From positions 27,088,033 through 27,152,032 of the forward strand of contig NC_135170.1 of the NCBI RefSeq assembly GCF_041146795.1: a DNA stretch of 64,000 nt, read 5' to 3'. The number at the start of each line of letters is the position of its first letter. The first letter of the stretch is position 1. The notes beneath the pieces are model-generated. The model made no database searches and was not told where the DNA came from. It worked only from the letters and a program-made list of their open reading frames with translations. The DNA comes from Maylandia zebra (lineage: Eukaryota; Chordata; Actinopteri; Cichliformes; Cichlidae). Made by a program: the position numbers and the translations under genes. Positions 49,638-60,129 of the stretch are shown here, in pieces.

Positions 49638-51295
49638 GTAAGAACTTTTTTGACTTAATTTGAATCCCTAAGTATAAATGAAATGTTTACAAAGTTATGA
49701 TGCTGCAAAGTAATGAATGGCACAAGTGCTGGCAAACTTTTTCCTAGCACTCAAGCAATGCTAAGCTAGTTGAAATTTTTACGTAATGTTGGATTTAGCC
49801 AATTTTCACAGTTTGAAAGCATTTTCTGGTGTCCTGTATACTGCTTAACTAGCACCAAAATTAATTACTGCGTGTACTTAACATCAAGTTGTACTTAAAC
49901 GTTATCTTGGTTTTCTCTATGATTAGTATTAATAAAGGACTGTATTAGACCAATTTAACGAAGTTCTAATTTTTTAAGAGGAATATGGGAGGGTATTTTC
50001 ACTATCAGAGCAACCAAAATTGCTTTGGTGTTGTCTTTATCAGCTTCATTCCTCACGGCTAAGTGATGAGGGTAGGCCATGGCCATGAGCAACTAGTCCC
50101 CAGCTTTTGCCCCTGTGTCAGGAGCATGCACAGCAGTCAGAGAGGCAGATCAGTGAGCACTCTATTTCTGTAGAAGACATCATCATTTTTCTTGCCATTG
50201 TTTTCATTTTTCCAGAAAAAGCAAATAAAATATAGGTGTTCTTGATTTGTTTGGGTTTTTTTTTTCATACACATTTCATACACATTCATGTAACTTTATG
50301 TGTGTAGTTGTTTTAGTGAGAACTTAATCAGAAATAGTGTACTGACTCTAGAATCTGCCTCTCACTGTTGTGCAAGCTCTGTACATGAGGGAAACTGATT
50401 ATTTAAGCAGAACTGATCGGTCTTGTTAGGGCCACAGTGCCAACTCCTTTTACTATGATTGCTGTGGCCCTCCTTTTTTCCTTTTGTAATGTATATTTGG
50501 CTAGAATCTACACATTTATTTATTTATAAAAAAGAAAAGCAATTGCTCTTTGGATGTGGTTCTAAAGATCTGTGATCTTTAAGTGTTTGTCTGGTGCCTG
50601 ATTTGTGCATGTGCACTGTTATTTTAATTTGTTTCATTATGGCTTAAATTTGTTTGAATTTTGTGCATGCTCCTTTATCAACCTTCCTTCATGGACAGCT
50701 TGTGTGATTATTGGCCAGGAGGGTTTGCAATGATCTCAAAACTTGAGATGTTTGTTGTTTTGATTATGACTTGGCTGACTATGGCTACTTATAAATTGCA
50801 TAGTCACACTATTACATTAATATGTTATTAATATCTGTATATTGGTTTGATTTTGCTGTTGGACAGTGGAGTGAATAGTAGCAAGGGTTATGTGTGGTTT
50901 ATCTCTTTCTTTATTTTTACAGACTTTGACATAAGAAGCAGTGTATATTTCAAAATTCATTTATATTCAAAATTTGATTCATGGCAGAAATATACTAGTA
51001 GGAATCTTTTTTTGAGTTTGTAACAATTAGAATTGTTACTTTATAAAGCGATGTCAGGGTCTTTTATTGTAATACAACAGCTTTTAAGGCTGGTGTAAGC
51101 ATCACAGCAGATGTCTTTATGCCAAAGTAACTGAGGATAAAACACAGAAAAACATGAAGGAGATTTTCCTGGAGTGGCTTTTTAAATCAGATAACCTTAG
51201 AAATATTCTGCAGTTGAACAAAAACTGAAGAAAACCATGAATCAATATATGAACATTACCTGATGCTGCTGAAGTAAAGCAGAGCAAAGTTACAG

Positions 51296-51331
51296 AGGTT
51301 TTATTAGAGGTTTTATTAGAGGTTTTATTAG
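51296..51331. repeat. 12-bp tandem repeat, three copies
   Basis: The unit AGGTTTTATTAG is repeated three times exactly, inside the element's presumed 5' intron. Confidence 0.8.
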
Positions 51332-52030
51332 AGAACAAGCTGAGTTTTTTGCAATTTGGCATAATTTGGCACAAAAAAACAACTGACAACAGCGCTAAGC
51401 ACAACCGTACACTGATGTATAATAAGCAAGGGAATAATGTGGAAAACAGATTTCAGATGGGGAAACTTTTCTCGAAGTACACTACGAGAGAGCTGTGCAG
51501 GAAGTGTGATTTTTCTTTTTTTTTTCTTTTTTTTTTTTAAATTGTGGTGAAAACAAGATGGCAAGAGGGAATTAATGACAGTATTTATCAAATATGAAGC
51601 GTAGTTTGGATCTTCTTTTGCTGCTGGTTCAGTTAATTTTGGTTGGAGAGTGATGAAACCTGCATCATCAGAATTAGTGAGCTGTCGGCTTTCAGCCCTG
51701 ACGGAGTGTCAGTGTACCTGCCCTCGGCGAAAAAGCTGACATCTCACACATTTTGATGCATCGGTTCCGCGCTTTGTGTTTACATCTTTGTTCCTATATT
51801 TCTAATACACAAGTGACAGCCAAATGCTAAAGTGAATGAAATTTAAGAAAATGGCTTTATTAACCACGATTAATAACATGTAAATGTGCTTTGGATAGTT
51901 GTCAGGCCCCAATAATATTTCTGAGTAAGGACCTGTTGATGTAGTTAGTGTAACCTATCCAAGCTGTTACCCAGGTGACTGAAAAATACTACATTTTATC
52001 ATTTTTATACATTTTATCTTTCAGAAAGCA

Positions 52031-54088
52031 ATGGAGCAATCTGAGAGGACAAAGAGAAGAAAAATAGCTGCGAAAGTTGTTGAACATTTACGTCTCGTTT
52101 CACAGCAGAATGAGTTAGATCATCATCAGGACTTAATTTTTTTCTCAGATTCTTTTGAGAATAAACCCCTTGTGGAAGAGTACCATGATTGCGATGAACA
52201 TGCTGGAGTCAGTTCACAAAATGAACAATCTGCAGACATTTTTTATGATGCTTTGGACTTTGACGTGTTTCCTGAAGACTCTGAAAGTGGGGTGTCTGAG
52301 TTTAATGAATTTGATCTGGACGATGACTGTTTCGATTCTGATGCTTTTTCAGACACACCAGATGATACAAAAGGACTTGCAGAGTGGGCTGCAGAATACA
52401 ATGTGTCACATAATGCTTTGTCTGCCCTTCTTAAAATTCTTAGACAGAAAGGTCTTAATGTACCACTAGATGCTCGAACATTGATGTCAACTGCCCGCAA
52501 ATGTAATGTGATAAATGTGGCTGGGGGATCATACTATCATTTTGGTTTAAAGAATTCAATTGTTGCAGCATTGGAGCTTTTAGATTTTGATTTAAAGAAA
52601 CTAACAAACAATCTAACACTTAGAATTAATGTTGATGGTCTACCTTTATTCCGCAGCAACAATGTTAGTCTGTGGCCTATTCTGGGTAGAATCAAGGAGA
52701 TCCCAAATTGTGATGTTTTTGTGATCGGGTTATACTCAGGTACAACCAAACCTTCTAATGTACAGGAGTACTTGAATGACTTTGTACAAGATGTAAGGGC
52801 AATTATACAAGATGGAGTTCAGTATAATGGTGTCCATTTCAGTGTTGCTGCTCCAGATGCATTCATTTGTGATGCACCTGCTCGTGCTTTTCTTAAATGT
52901 GTGAAGGGACACACTGGCTATTATGCGTGTGAGCGGTGCACTCAAAAGGGCATGTATGTGAATAGGAGATTGTGTTTTCCTGAAATTTCTGCTGAGAAAA
53001 GGACTGATGAGACTTTTCGTGCTATGGCCTACAAAGAGCATCAGGTTGGGGTGTCACCTCTGAATGAGTTGGGTGTGGGACTAGTCTCAGGTTTTGTGCT
53101 GGACTATATGCACCTTGTGTGTCTGGGGGTAATGCGAAAACTTATTTATCTTTGGTTAAAAGGTCCCCGAAAATGCAGACAGTCTATGCAAATTCTAACC
53201 GTGATTTCAGCATTCATGGTTTCTGTCAGGCAACATTTGCCTAAAAGTTTTGCAAGGAAACCAAGATCTCTCCTTGAAATTAGCATGTGGAAAGCAACTG
53301 AATTGAGACAATTTTTGCTTTACACAGGCCCAGTTGTTTTATTTAATAATATACCAAGCCAAATGTATAGACACTTTATACTTTCATCTGTATCTATAAG
53401 AATTCTTCTTAGTCCTGATTTGTGTATTGAGAACTGTGATTATGCAGAGGATGTTTTAAAGCAGTTTGTGAAAGATTTTGGTTCGATTTATGGTCTTGAA
53501 TTTGTTGGTTATAATGTACATAATTTAATACACCTAGCTGAAGATGCGAAAAAGTTTGGACCTTTGGACAGTATTTCCTGCTTCCCATTTGAAACCTTCC
53601 TGGGTAAACTGAAAAAGATTGTGCGGAGGCCTCATAAACCTGTGGAACAAATTGTCAAGCGCGTCTATGAGACGCAAAGTATTCAGAAGAAAAGAAAAGA
53701 GAGGATGTCTGTTCCCTCTCCTCTTAAACAGCCTCATAACTCTGGACCAATAACAAGTGATCTTGGAACTTTTAAGCAGTACAGAAAATACACTGATGGA
53801 CAGACATATGTTTCTTGCGCCATGGGAGATAACTGTTTCAATGTAGGGGGAAAAATTCTTATTGTGGCAAACATTTTACAGGATTGCCAAGTTGTCAAAG
53901 CACTGTGTCAGGTCTTTGAAAACTGTAATGCCTTTTTCAGCTATCCATTGGACTCAACATGCCTTGGAATTTACTTTGTTTCAAATCTGTCTAAACAAAT
54001 GAATCTTGTATTACTTGATGAACTAAAACAGAAAATGGTGCTTTTGCCACTGAAGTCTGGATATGTGGCATTGCCACTGCTGTACTAG
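52031..54088 (+). CDS. TNP2-like (Transposase_21/CACTA-related) transposase
   Basis: An intact 685-residue frame, preceded by a strong acceptor (TTTATCTTTCAG ending 52024), so a 5' untranslated exon is likely. The N-terminus is acidic (residues 75-115, rich in D/E/S). The RNase H-like core shows INVDGLPLF (D202), FICDAPARAFLKCVKGHTGY (D281), a CERC knuckle, VLDYMHLVCLGVMRKL (D358, H361) and FPFETFLGKLKK (E521), the pattern of TNP2-type transposases that cut transposon ends. Basic KKRKERM lies near 557-563. No stops or frameshifts, unlike the other transposases here, which suggests recent activity. The next gene starts 27 nt after the stop. Family placement is from motifs; a domesticated host gene is possible but its position between element ends argues against that. 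Confidence 0.8.
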   Translation: MEQSERTKRRKIAAKVVEHLRLVSQQNELDHHQDLIFFSDSFENKPLVEEYHDCDEHAGVSSQNEQSADIFYDALDFDVFPEDSESGVSEFNEFDLDDDCFDSDAFSDTPDDTKGLAEWAAEYNVSHNALSALLKILRQKGLNVPLDARTLMSTARKCNVINVAGGSYYHFGLKNSIVAALELLDFDLKKLTNNLTLRINVDGLPLFRSNNVSLWPILGRIKEIPNCDVFVIGLYSGTTKPSNVQEYLNDFVQDVRAIIQDGVQYNGVHFSVAAPDAFICDAPARAFLKCVKGHTGYYACERCTQKGMYVNRRLCFPEISAEKRTDETFRAMAYKEHQVGVSPLNELGVGLVSGFVLDYMHLVCLGVMRKLIYLWLKGPRKCRQSMQILTVISAFMVSVRQHLPKSFARKPRSLLEISMWKATELRQFLLYTGPVVLFNNIPSQMYRHFILSSVSIRILLSPDLCIENCDYAEDVLKQFVKDFGSIYGLEFVGYNVHNLIHLAEDAKKFGPLDSISCFPFETFLGKLKKIVRRPHKPVEQIVKRVYETQSIQKKRKERMSVPSPLKQPHNSGPITSDLGTFKQYRKYTDGQTYVSCAMGDNCFNVGGKILIVANILQDCQVVKALCQVFENCNAFFSYPLDSTCLGIYFVSNLSKQMNLVLLDELKQKMVLLPLKSGYVALPLLY

Positions 54089-54115
54089 TTGGCTTCTTTT
54101 TGCTTTCTCACCAGC

Positions 54116-56918
54116 ATGCATCCATTTGCAGTTGTTGATTTTCTGGATGGTGGAGGTGTATCCATAATTCCTTGCAAGTGGTTTACAGGACCAGCGGAAG
54201 ATTCTTGTTTCTGGCCACCAGGGAGAGTCAATATCAATAAGGCTGTAAAGGATGGAGTTACTCCAGATGCAAACTGGTCACAGTACAGAGTTCGCATCTT
54301 GGGGAAAGCTGGTAAGAAGCATTTTTGTTTATTGCTACCAAATATTCTGTCATTAAAGACAGAACAAAAAATTTCCCTGTAATTTCACTAACAACATTTT
54401 GTTGATGTATGTCAAAAATTTACAGAAAACTGAAAATGCCAGGGTGAAACTGCGGAGGTCTGAAGCAACCTCTGATCTGCAGACTGAGTCAGATTCTGGA
54501 AGCAGATTGGGAAAAGGGAAGCGGAAAAGGAGGTAATTATGTTTCTTTAAAACGCCTTAAAAGCAACAATTTATTGTGGTGATTATAAGAAAAACAAAAA
54601 CAAGCTGACAGTATCTTTAGCAGACCATTACTGCTCACCAGATTTAGATATGATCTTAAAATAGCACTTTGTAACTTTTTGACTTTTAAAAATCAGTTTT
54701 AGACTCCTTTTGATGCCGGACTATACATTAATGTTTTTAGTTTGTAGGACTAACCAGTAACTAAATTGTTTGTGGGGTTTTTTTAATATTTTTTTAAATT
54801 CATTTTAAGGCCAGTGATCCAGTCAAGCTCGGATGAGGATTGGGACAACGCTGCGGAACAGCCAGAGACCTCATCAACATCAGCAATGGAGAATAGACAT
54901 TCAAGTGAAACTCCCCACCAGAACGTCACTCATCCATTTGTTCAGCTACCACCACCCTCAACTCCTTCACCTGTGGTTTCACAACCAGTTCCAAGACAAC
55001 TTGTACAAGCCACCAATACCAGCATGTTTGTACGTGTTCTAACCCTCCTGGAAGACATTAAGGAGACTCAGAGGATCCACAGTCGAATGCTACAGTCTCT
55101 CCTCAAACAACGTGATGGACCAGTTGCTGCAGTATTACCCGAGGGTGCTGTTTTTCCTCTCCGGACAGTCGCAGACGTGGAAGCACTGGAACAAAAACTG
55201 ATAGACCCTGTCTTCCTGAAAGAAGTGGTAAATAATAATGATGTAATGACAATAATTGATTAATGCCTCAATCTGCGTTTTATGCTAGCAGTTATGATTA
55301 AGGAAAGTTGGTGTTTGTTCAAACATGGTCAGTGCAATGAAGTGGCGGAAGGTGAGCTCCACAAAAGTTGCTGTTTTTGAAAATAAAATAAGTTGTACTT
55401 TACAAGTTGTGCCACGCCAAACCTTAAGAAATTACTTTTGGTGGATCAGTCATTTAGCTCTTTGCATTTACATCAGACAGTGTTTGACTTTGATACTTAA
55501 CTCTTTCTCAATCAAATAGCATCAAAATTATTAAGCCTAATTACTGTGTAGCTGTGCAGGTTTTCTTTTAGGTGTGACTGATGGTACTACTGTCGGTAAA
55601 ATTATTGTCCTTGTGTGTCCTAAGGTTGCTGTTGTGGCAGAGATCGGAGGGAGCACTGTTGATGAAGCCACCAGAAGAATGATGGCCTTCATTATGGACA
55701 ATGCTCTTTCCAGGCAATATAACTTCGTTGGGCGCCATGGAAAGCGGGAATTTCGAGGGCTTAAGATTTTTGAAGTGCTATATGGTAAGCTCATTAGTTG
55801 TAAGATATTTTGTTGATGTTTGAATAACAGATGCTCATTTCAGCTGTAGTCAGTCTTCCAATCAATTTATCAGAATCAGAATCAGAATACTTTATTGATC
55901 CCTGGGGGAAATTATATTTTGTTACAGTGCTCCATTTTAAACCAACATTAAGACAAGACAGACAATACGCTAACTAAGAATAGTACAATATATACATATA
56001 TATACATACATACATACATAAGTCACTTATAAATAAATATTTGGAAAAGAAACATGTGTAGCTGTAGCAGCAAACAGTGTGTTAAGTGGATGCGTTGTAC
56101 AGGGAGATGGCCACAGGCAGGAATGATTTCCTGTGTCGTTCAGTGGTGCTTTTCGGTAATCTCAGTCTCTCACTGAACGAGCTCACTGATTTAAGGTTTT
56201 AATACTTTGGTTCTACATTTATGTGAGATCTTATGCCGTGTCACAGTATAAATATAAGTATGTAACAAAAAAAGAGAATTACAGCTGTGTCTTTAGATTC
56301 AGTAATATAGTCTCACTTTCTTGTGGTCAATATCTGTGCTTTACAGGCAGCTTGAAAAAAAATGCTCTTACAAGCCAGATTACCAGAAAAGAGGCAGAAA
56401 AGGCAGCATCCAAGTGGTTTATTGGTGCAAGAGATAGAGGAGGAAATCGCATGGCAAGGGCACAGTGTCGCGTGCAGGAGAGGTATACCTTAGTGACTCG
56501 GTTTAGATAGACTGTGGAGATTAAATTAATTACAAATACTGTATTATTGAGGGAAATTATGTTTGGGTTTTTTATTTGGGGGGGGGGGGGCGGCATCAGC
56601 TCATGTTGTTCTGGAGGGTGATGGCTGCTGCCAGGAATGACCACATATTTCTCTCTGGTTTGCAGCATACTTGAAGACAGCTCTCACGAAACCGTTTTTT
56701 GGTTCCTCACTGTGTTACGGTATGTGAACAATTTCCAGTTATGTTTAGCAGTTTGTGCAATATTCTTCTTTGCACAATCAGCTCCAGGAACTCCAGCCAG
56801 TCAAACAACTTGATCAGCACAACTTTCAAAACAACTCCAGTAGTATTGCAAATCTGATGTTAGTTGTGAAAAAATGCACTTTTTTTTTTTCAGGACCAAT
56901 GGATCACTGAATGAGTGA
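54116..56918 (+). CDS. DUF4806-domain protein of the transposon
   Basis: Exons: 54116-54311 (after acceptor CTTTCTCACCAG), 54426-54532, 54810-55227, 55625-55784, 56347-56482, optional 56666-56719, and 56894-56918. Product about 365 residues. The N-terminal module (FAVVDFLDGGGVSIIPCKWF ... CFWPPG ... VRILGKA) and ARVKLRRSEATSDLQTESDS precede a basic KGKRKRR patch, a Pro/Ser linker, a short coiled segment (VLTLLEDIKETQRIHSRML) and the DUF4806 domain (FPLRTVADVEALEQKL ... RRMMAFIMDNALS ... GRHGKREFRGLKIF). It is likely the accessory DNA-binding partner of the transposase. Oddity: the first join is one nucleotide out of phase unless a 20-nt microexon (54360-54379) is used or this copy carries an indel. 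Confidence 0.68.
55862..56190. repeat. L2-type LINE 3' fragment
   Basis: CAGAATACTTTATTGATCCC followed by TGGGGGAAATTA is the familiar 3' end of teleost L2/Maui LINEs in antisense. The GGAATGATTTCCTGTGTCGT...CTCAGTCTCTCACTGAACGA block belongs to the same family. It lies in an intron of the DUF4806 gene, so the two-gene element has accumulated at least one later insertion. ACAT/ATAC simple repeats sit at about 55990-56020. Confidence 0.7.
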
Positions 56919-57101
56919 GAAGCTGTGTTTCAGTGCATTTCTTTTTCGTTTAAACTGTATAACATTGATTTGTTATTGTTTTGTGTATACTGGGGACCTT
57001 TTTTGTCAACATGTTCTCTAAACAAAAAAAATATTTGTATAGTATATAAAAAATTACTGTTATACTGCATACTGTTTTAAAATGTCATATTAATCAGTAT
57101 T

Positions 57102-57107
57102 AATAAA
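57102..57107 (+). terminator. Poly(A) signal of the DUF4806 gene
   Basis: AATAAA lies 184 nt after the proposed stop codon and just before the 174-bp repeat array, fitting transcription of the element's genes ending inside its right end. Confidence 0.5.
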
Positions 57108-57169
57108 AAAGATAAACTGACTTTGTTGTACAGGTGATTTAAATTTTAGCTTACTGTAGTATCCAAAAT

Positions 57170-57831
57170 CCCATCTGGGCAAGCACACTTGGGGCCACCA
57201 TGGAAACTGAGGACAAAAGTAGCTGGGTCCCAGGTGGGTAACCCAGGTGGGCCCCAAATATCAGACCCGCTTCTACCCATCTTGGTCCCACACTTGTTTA
57301 TTGGCTGGGCCTGATTTGGGGCCCATCCAGAGCCCGTCATTAACCCATCTGGGCAAACACACTTGGGGCCACCATGAAAACTGAGGACAAAAGTAGCTGG
57401 GTCCCAGGTGGGTAACCCAAGTGGGCCCCAACTATCAGACCCACTTCTACCCATCTGGGTCCCACACTTGTTTATTGGCTGGGCCTGATTTGGGGCCCAT
57501 CCAGGGCCCGTCATTAGCCCATCTGGGCAAACACACTTGGGGCCACCATGAAAACTGAGGACAAAAGTAGCTGGGTCCCAGGTGGGTAACCCAAGTGGGC
57601 CCCAACTATCAGACCCACTTCTACCCATCTGGGTCCCACACTTGTTTATTGGCTGGGCCTGATTTGGGGCCCATCCAGGGTCCGTCATTAACCTATGTGG
57701 GCAAACACATTTGGGGCCACCATGGAAACTGAGGACAAAATTAGCTGGACCCCAGTTGGGTTTCCCAAGTGGGCCCCAAATATTAGCCCTGATGCTCCCT
57801 ATTTGGGCCCCACGTATGTGTGTTGACTGGG
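57170..57831. repeat. 174-bp tandem repeats, about 3.8 copies
   Basis: Unit starts CCCATCTGGGCAA at 57170, 57344 and 57518, and a diverged start at 57692, give an exact 174-bp period. Units are rich in GGGCCC and CCCA..TGGG short inverted motifs. As 174 is divisible by three, the minus strand stays open across copies and shows a repeating 58-residue reading frame that is best seen as a by-product. The array is probably the subterminal repeat zone of the two-gene transposon. Confidence 0.9.
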
Positions 57832-58107
57832 CCAGATCGTAATCGTGATTAAAATTCGATTAATTGAGCAGCCCTAGTGCACAGCTTTATTGAAATGTGC
57901 AAACACGCATGGAAATACTGTACATAAAGCTAAAATGGAGTTAATAGAAATATTTTGAGCTTAAAAGTCAGTGTCTGGTATGACCACCTTTATTCTTCAA
58001 CATAGCTGGAACTTTCTTAGACAAGCTTTCTTGTAGTTTCTTTAAGCAGTCTTCAGAAATAGGTCTCCAGGCTTCTTGAAGGACATTGTTATTATGCGTT
58101 ACAATAT

Positions 58108-58168
58108 AACGTACCTTGAGGAGACTGCTTTTGTGGTATATAAATAAAATTCAATTGAGTTGAATTGA
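58108..58168. repeat. Tail of a teleost interspersed repeat
   Basis: TTGAGGAGACTGCTTTTGTG then TATATAAATAAAATTCAATT...GAATTGAAT matches the tail of the repeat at 38032-38225. It interrupts the Tc1-like relic between two transposase fragments. Confidence 0.6.
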
Positions 58169-58920
58169 ATGTAATGCTCTTCTTTAGATGTTGGCTGCCC
58201 TTTGTTCTCTTTTCTGTCAAGATGATCCCACACTGCTTCAGTGTTGTAGTCTGCACTCTGGAGGCCAATCCATGACTGATATTGTTCAATCGTTCCATGC
58301 TTTTACTGGATTATCAGTATGTTTGGGATCATTGTCATCCTTGAAAAATAAAGCCATTGCAAGTCAGATATTTTCTAGATGGCATTGCATGGTTGATCAA
58401 ACTCTGACTGTACCTTTCTGTGTTCATATTTCCATCACTTTTGGCACAATGTCAAACACCAATGGCTAGAATTCAGCCTCAAACCATGACAGAGCCTCCA
58501 CTGTGCTTTACAGATGGCTGTCAACACCTCTTTCTCAATCTTCTCCATACATGCTGATGAAAAAAACAAACATTTTGAATTTGGAATTATCATTCCATGA
58601 GACCTGTTGCCACTATTTTTCAGTTCAGTTCTTGTGTAATACCTGGCATACCTCAGCCTTTTCTATCTGTTTCTCTTCCTTGATAATGGCTTCTTGACAG
58701 CCACCCTTACTTGTCTGAGGCTTTGGCAAACAACAGATGGATCAACTGAAGGGTCAGATGCATCTCTCAGGTCCTCTGTCAGGTGTCTGCTGAATTTCCT
58801 CTTAATTCTTAAGGACAATACTTTGAGAGACTGTTCAGACTGAAGACACATAATTGGTTCATCCCTTCAGTTAGCTAACTTTTGAATTAGCTGCTTTGAA
58901 TGATTCACAAGTCTATGTTA

Positions 58921-59104
58921 TGGTAAATGGCCTGTATTTGTATAGCACTTTACTAGTCCCTAAGGACCCCAAAGCGGTTTACACATCCAGTCATCCACCC
59001 ATTCACACACATTCACACACTGGTGATGGCAAGCTACATTGTAGCCACAGCCACCCTGGGGCGCACTGACAGAGGCGAGGCTGCCGGACACTGGCGCCAC
59101 CGAG
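58921..59104. repeat. Abundant teleost interspersed repeat
   Basis: TGTATTTGTATAGCACTTTA...CCCCAAAGCGGTTTACA and GGTGATGGCAAGCTACATTG...CTGGCGCCACCGAGCCCTCT are the recognised blocks of a very common percomorph repeat. It is well preserved, so fairly young. Confidence 0.75.
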
Positions 59105-60085
59105 CCCTCTGACAAACAAAAACATTGTTCTGAAAATGGTCCGGTAAAAGCACTGGATTCAAATGACGTGGGAAAGAAGAAGAACTGTTAAAACCCTCCA
59201 GAAAGAGCGAAGAACTGTTGCTGAAGACCACTTTAAACAATTACAATCGATTGTTTTTCCTTGGAAGCAAACTATGAAGAAATAAAGCAGATCTCCGTCT
59301 TAAGGAATGACCAAAAATTCAAACATTGGATAAGTCAATAGTATTTCATTTTGTGCTTTTATCAAATGGTTCTTGCTTATTGTGCAAGTCAGAATTATCA
59401 AGAGGAAGGACTGAATTTAGGCAGTGGAAAAGTCGCACCCTTTTCCCTTCTGTGACGTCAGCCACCACAACCCTTTAACCTTCCTCAGTAGTCTCAGCTG
59501 TTCACATAGTTCACTGAAAAGCTCTTCTCACAGTTGTGTGTGTTTATATGTGTACAGATGGGGGTTTTTGCCTCTCCTTCAGGGCTTAACAAAGAGGGTC
59601 TTGCCTCTGGAGTCTAGGTGTTGCTTGTTTATATCAATGAACTTGACAGTCCTCATTGCATTATTACTTGCCTGTCTTCCTGTTTCTGTGCCCTCACGGC
59701 ACTGTTATAGCCGTGTGCCGTTTACAGAACATTATAAATCTTCAGATAATGTCTACGTTCATATAAATTTTCCAAATATACAATCTGTGCGTAATCTTTG
59801 TTAAGATTAACAGATTTATGGACAGGTGTGAAAAGCAGAGCTTGTTGAATGGGGAAAGTGCAAAACAAAAAACCAAAATTAGCGTAATGGAAACACTAGT
59901 CGAGAGAATTTTTAGCATCGTGCACTGCAAAAAGTTTAGCATTTTTTGCGGATGTCTAATAAACAATCACTGAAGCAATACTGAGAGTAGCTTTCCCAGG
60001 CTGAGGGCCCGTTACAGCTGGAATAACAGTTTGTGGTTTGGACTCCTGTTTTTCCCAGTTACGCCATTATCTTTGGTCGCCTAAT

Positions 60086-60129
<44 letters not shown>

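Larger units (their letters stand above)
49010..57831 (+). mobile_element. Two-gene DNA transposon: TNP2-like transposase plus DUF4806 protein
   Basis: The ends are related inverted sequences: left CCCAGTAAACACCAGTATGT (49010) and the right end read inward CCCAGTCAACACACATACGT (ending at 57831), both followed by GTGGG/CCCA-rich subterminal repeats. The right side has a 174-bp tandem array (57170-57831), and a shorter related block lies at about 49030-49170. Between them sit an intact 685-codon transposase (52031-54088) and a spliced DUF4806 gene (54116-56918) on the same strand, then AATAAA at 57102. Paired TNP2-like and accessory DNA-binding genes with repeat-rich subterminal zones recall CACTA/EnSpm elements, but the ends are not CACTA. 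Exact target duplication was not resolved. Confidence 0.7.
47750..57876. mobile_element. hAT-ended unit with 8-bp target duplication (contains nested elements)
   Basis: The left end TAGGGCTGCTCGATTA begins at 47750, and the right end ...TGAGCAGCCCTA finishes at 57876. The two ends are inverted relatives over roughly 45 bp, both including an ATAATCACGATTA-like block. The 8-bp duplication GTGCACAG lies at 47742-47749 and 57877-57884, the length diagnostic of hAT elements. I saw no hAT transposase inside; the unit seems to be a short element later filled by other insertions, above all the 8.8-kb two-gene element. Confidence 0.85.
47674..58870 (-). mobile_element. Degenerate Tc1-like transposon, split by nested insertions
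   Basis: The left end CAGTAATGTGCAAAAGTCTT starts at 47674 after a TA. The element continues to 47749 and resumes at 57885 beyond the hAT unit. Minus-strand pieces of transposase are readable after 57885: EDCLKKLQESLSKKVPAM and KNKGGHTRH (C-terminus, about 57960-58080) and QDDNDPKHTDNPVKAW (about 58296-58350, the catalytic D block), with many stops and shifts between. The far end could not be found; 58870 is approximate. It is old, clearly older than the hAT insertion into it. Confidence 0.75.

Noticed and set aside
57146-57688. 180-codon minus-strand ORF with three 58-residue repeats
   Set aside because: It is the translation of the 174-bp tandem array; composition follows the DNA motif, there is no start context or domain.
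57170-57831. CRISPR-like spaced repeats
   Set aside because: Direct tandem 174-bp units without spacers in a vertebrate genome; not a CRISPR array.
49010-57831. Assignment to the Zisupton/KDZ superfamily
   Set aside because: The 8-bp duplication belongs to the outer hAT ends, and the transposase motifs (DGLPLF, DAPARAFL, DYMHL..GV) fit the TNP2 type and are far shorter than a Zisupton protein.
59424-59804. 126-codon plus-strand ORF
   Set aside because: No recognisable domain or splice context; length is compatible with chance in this composition.
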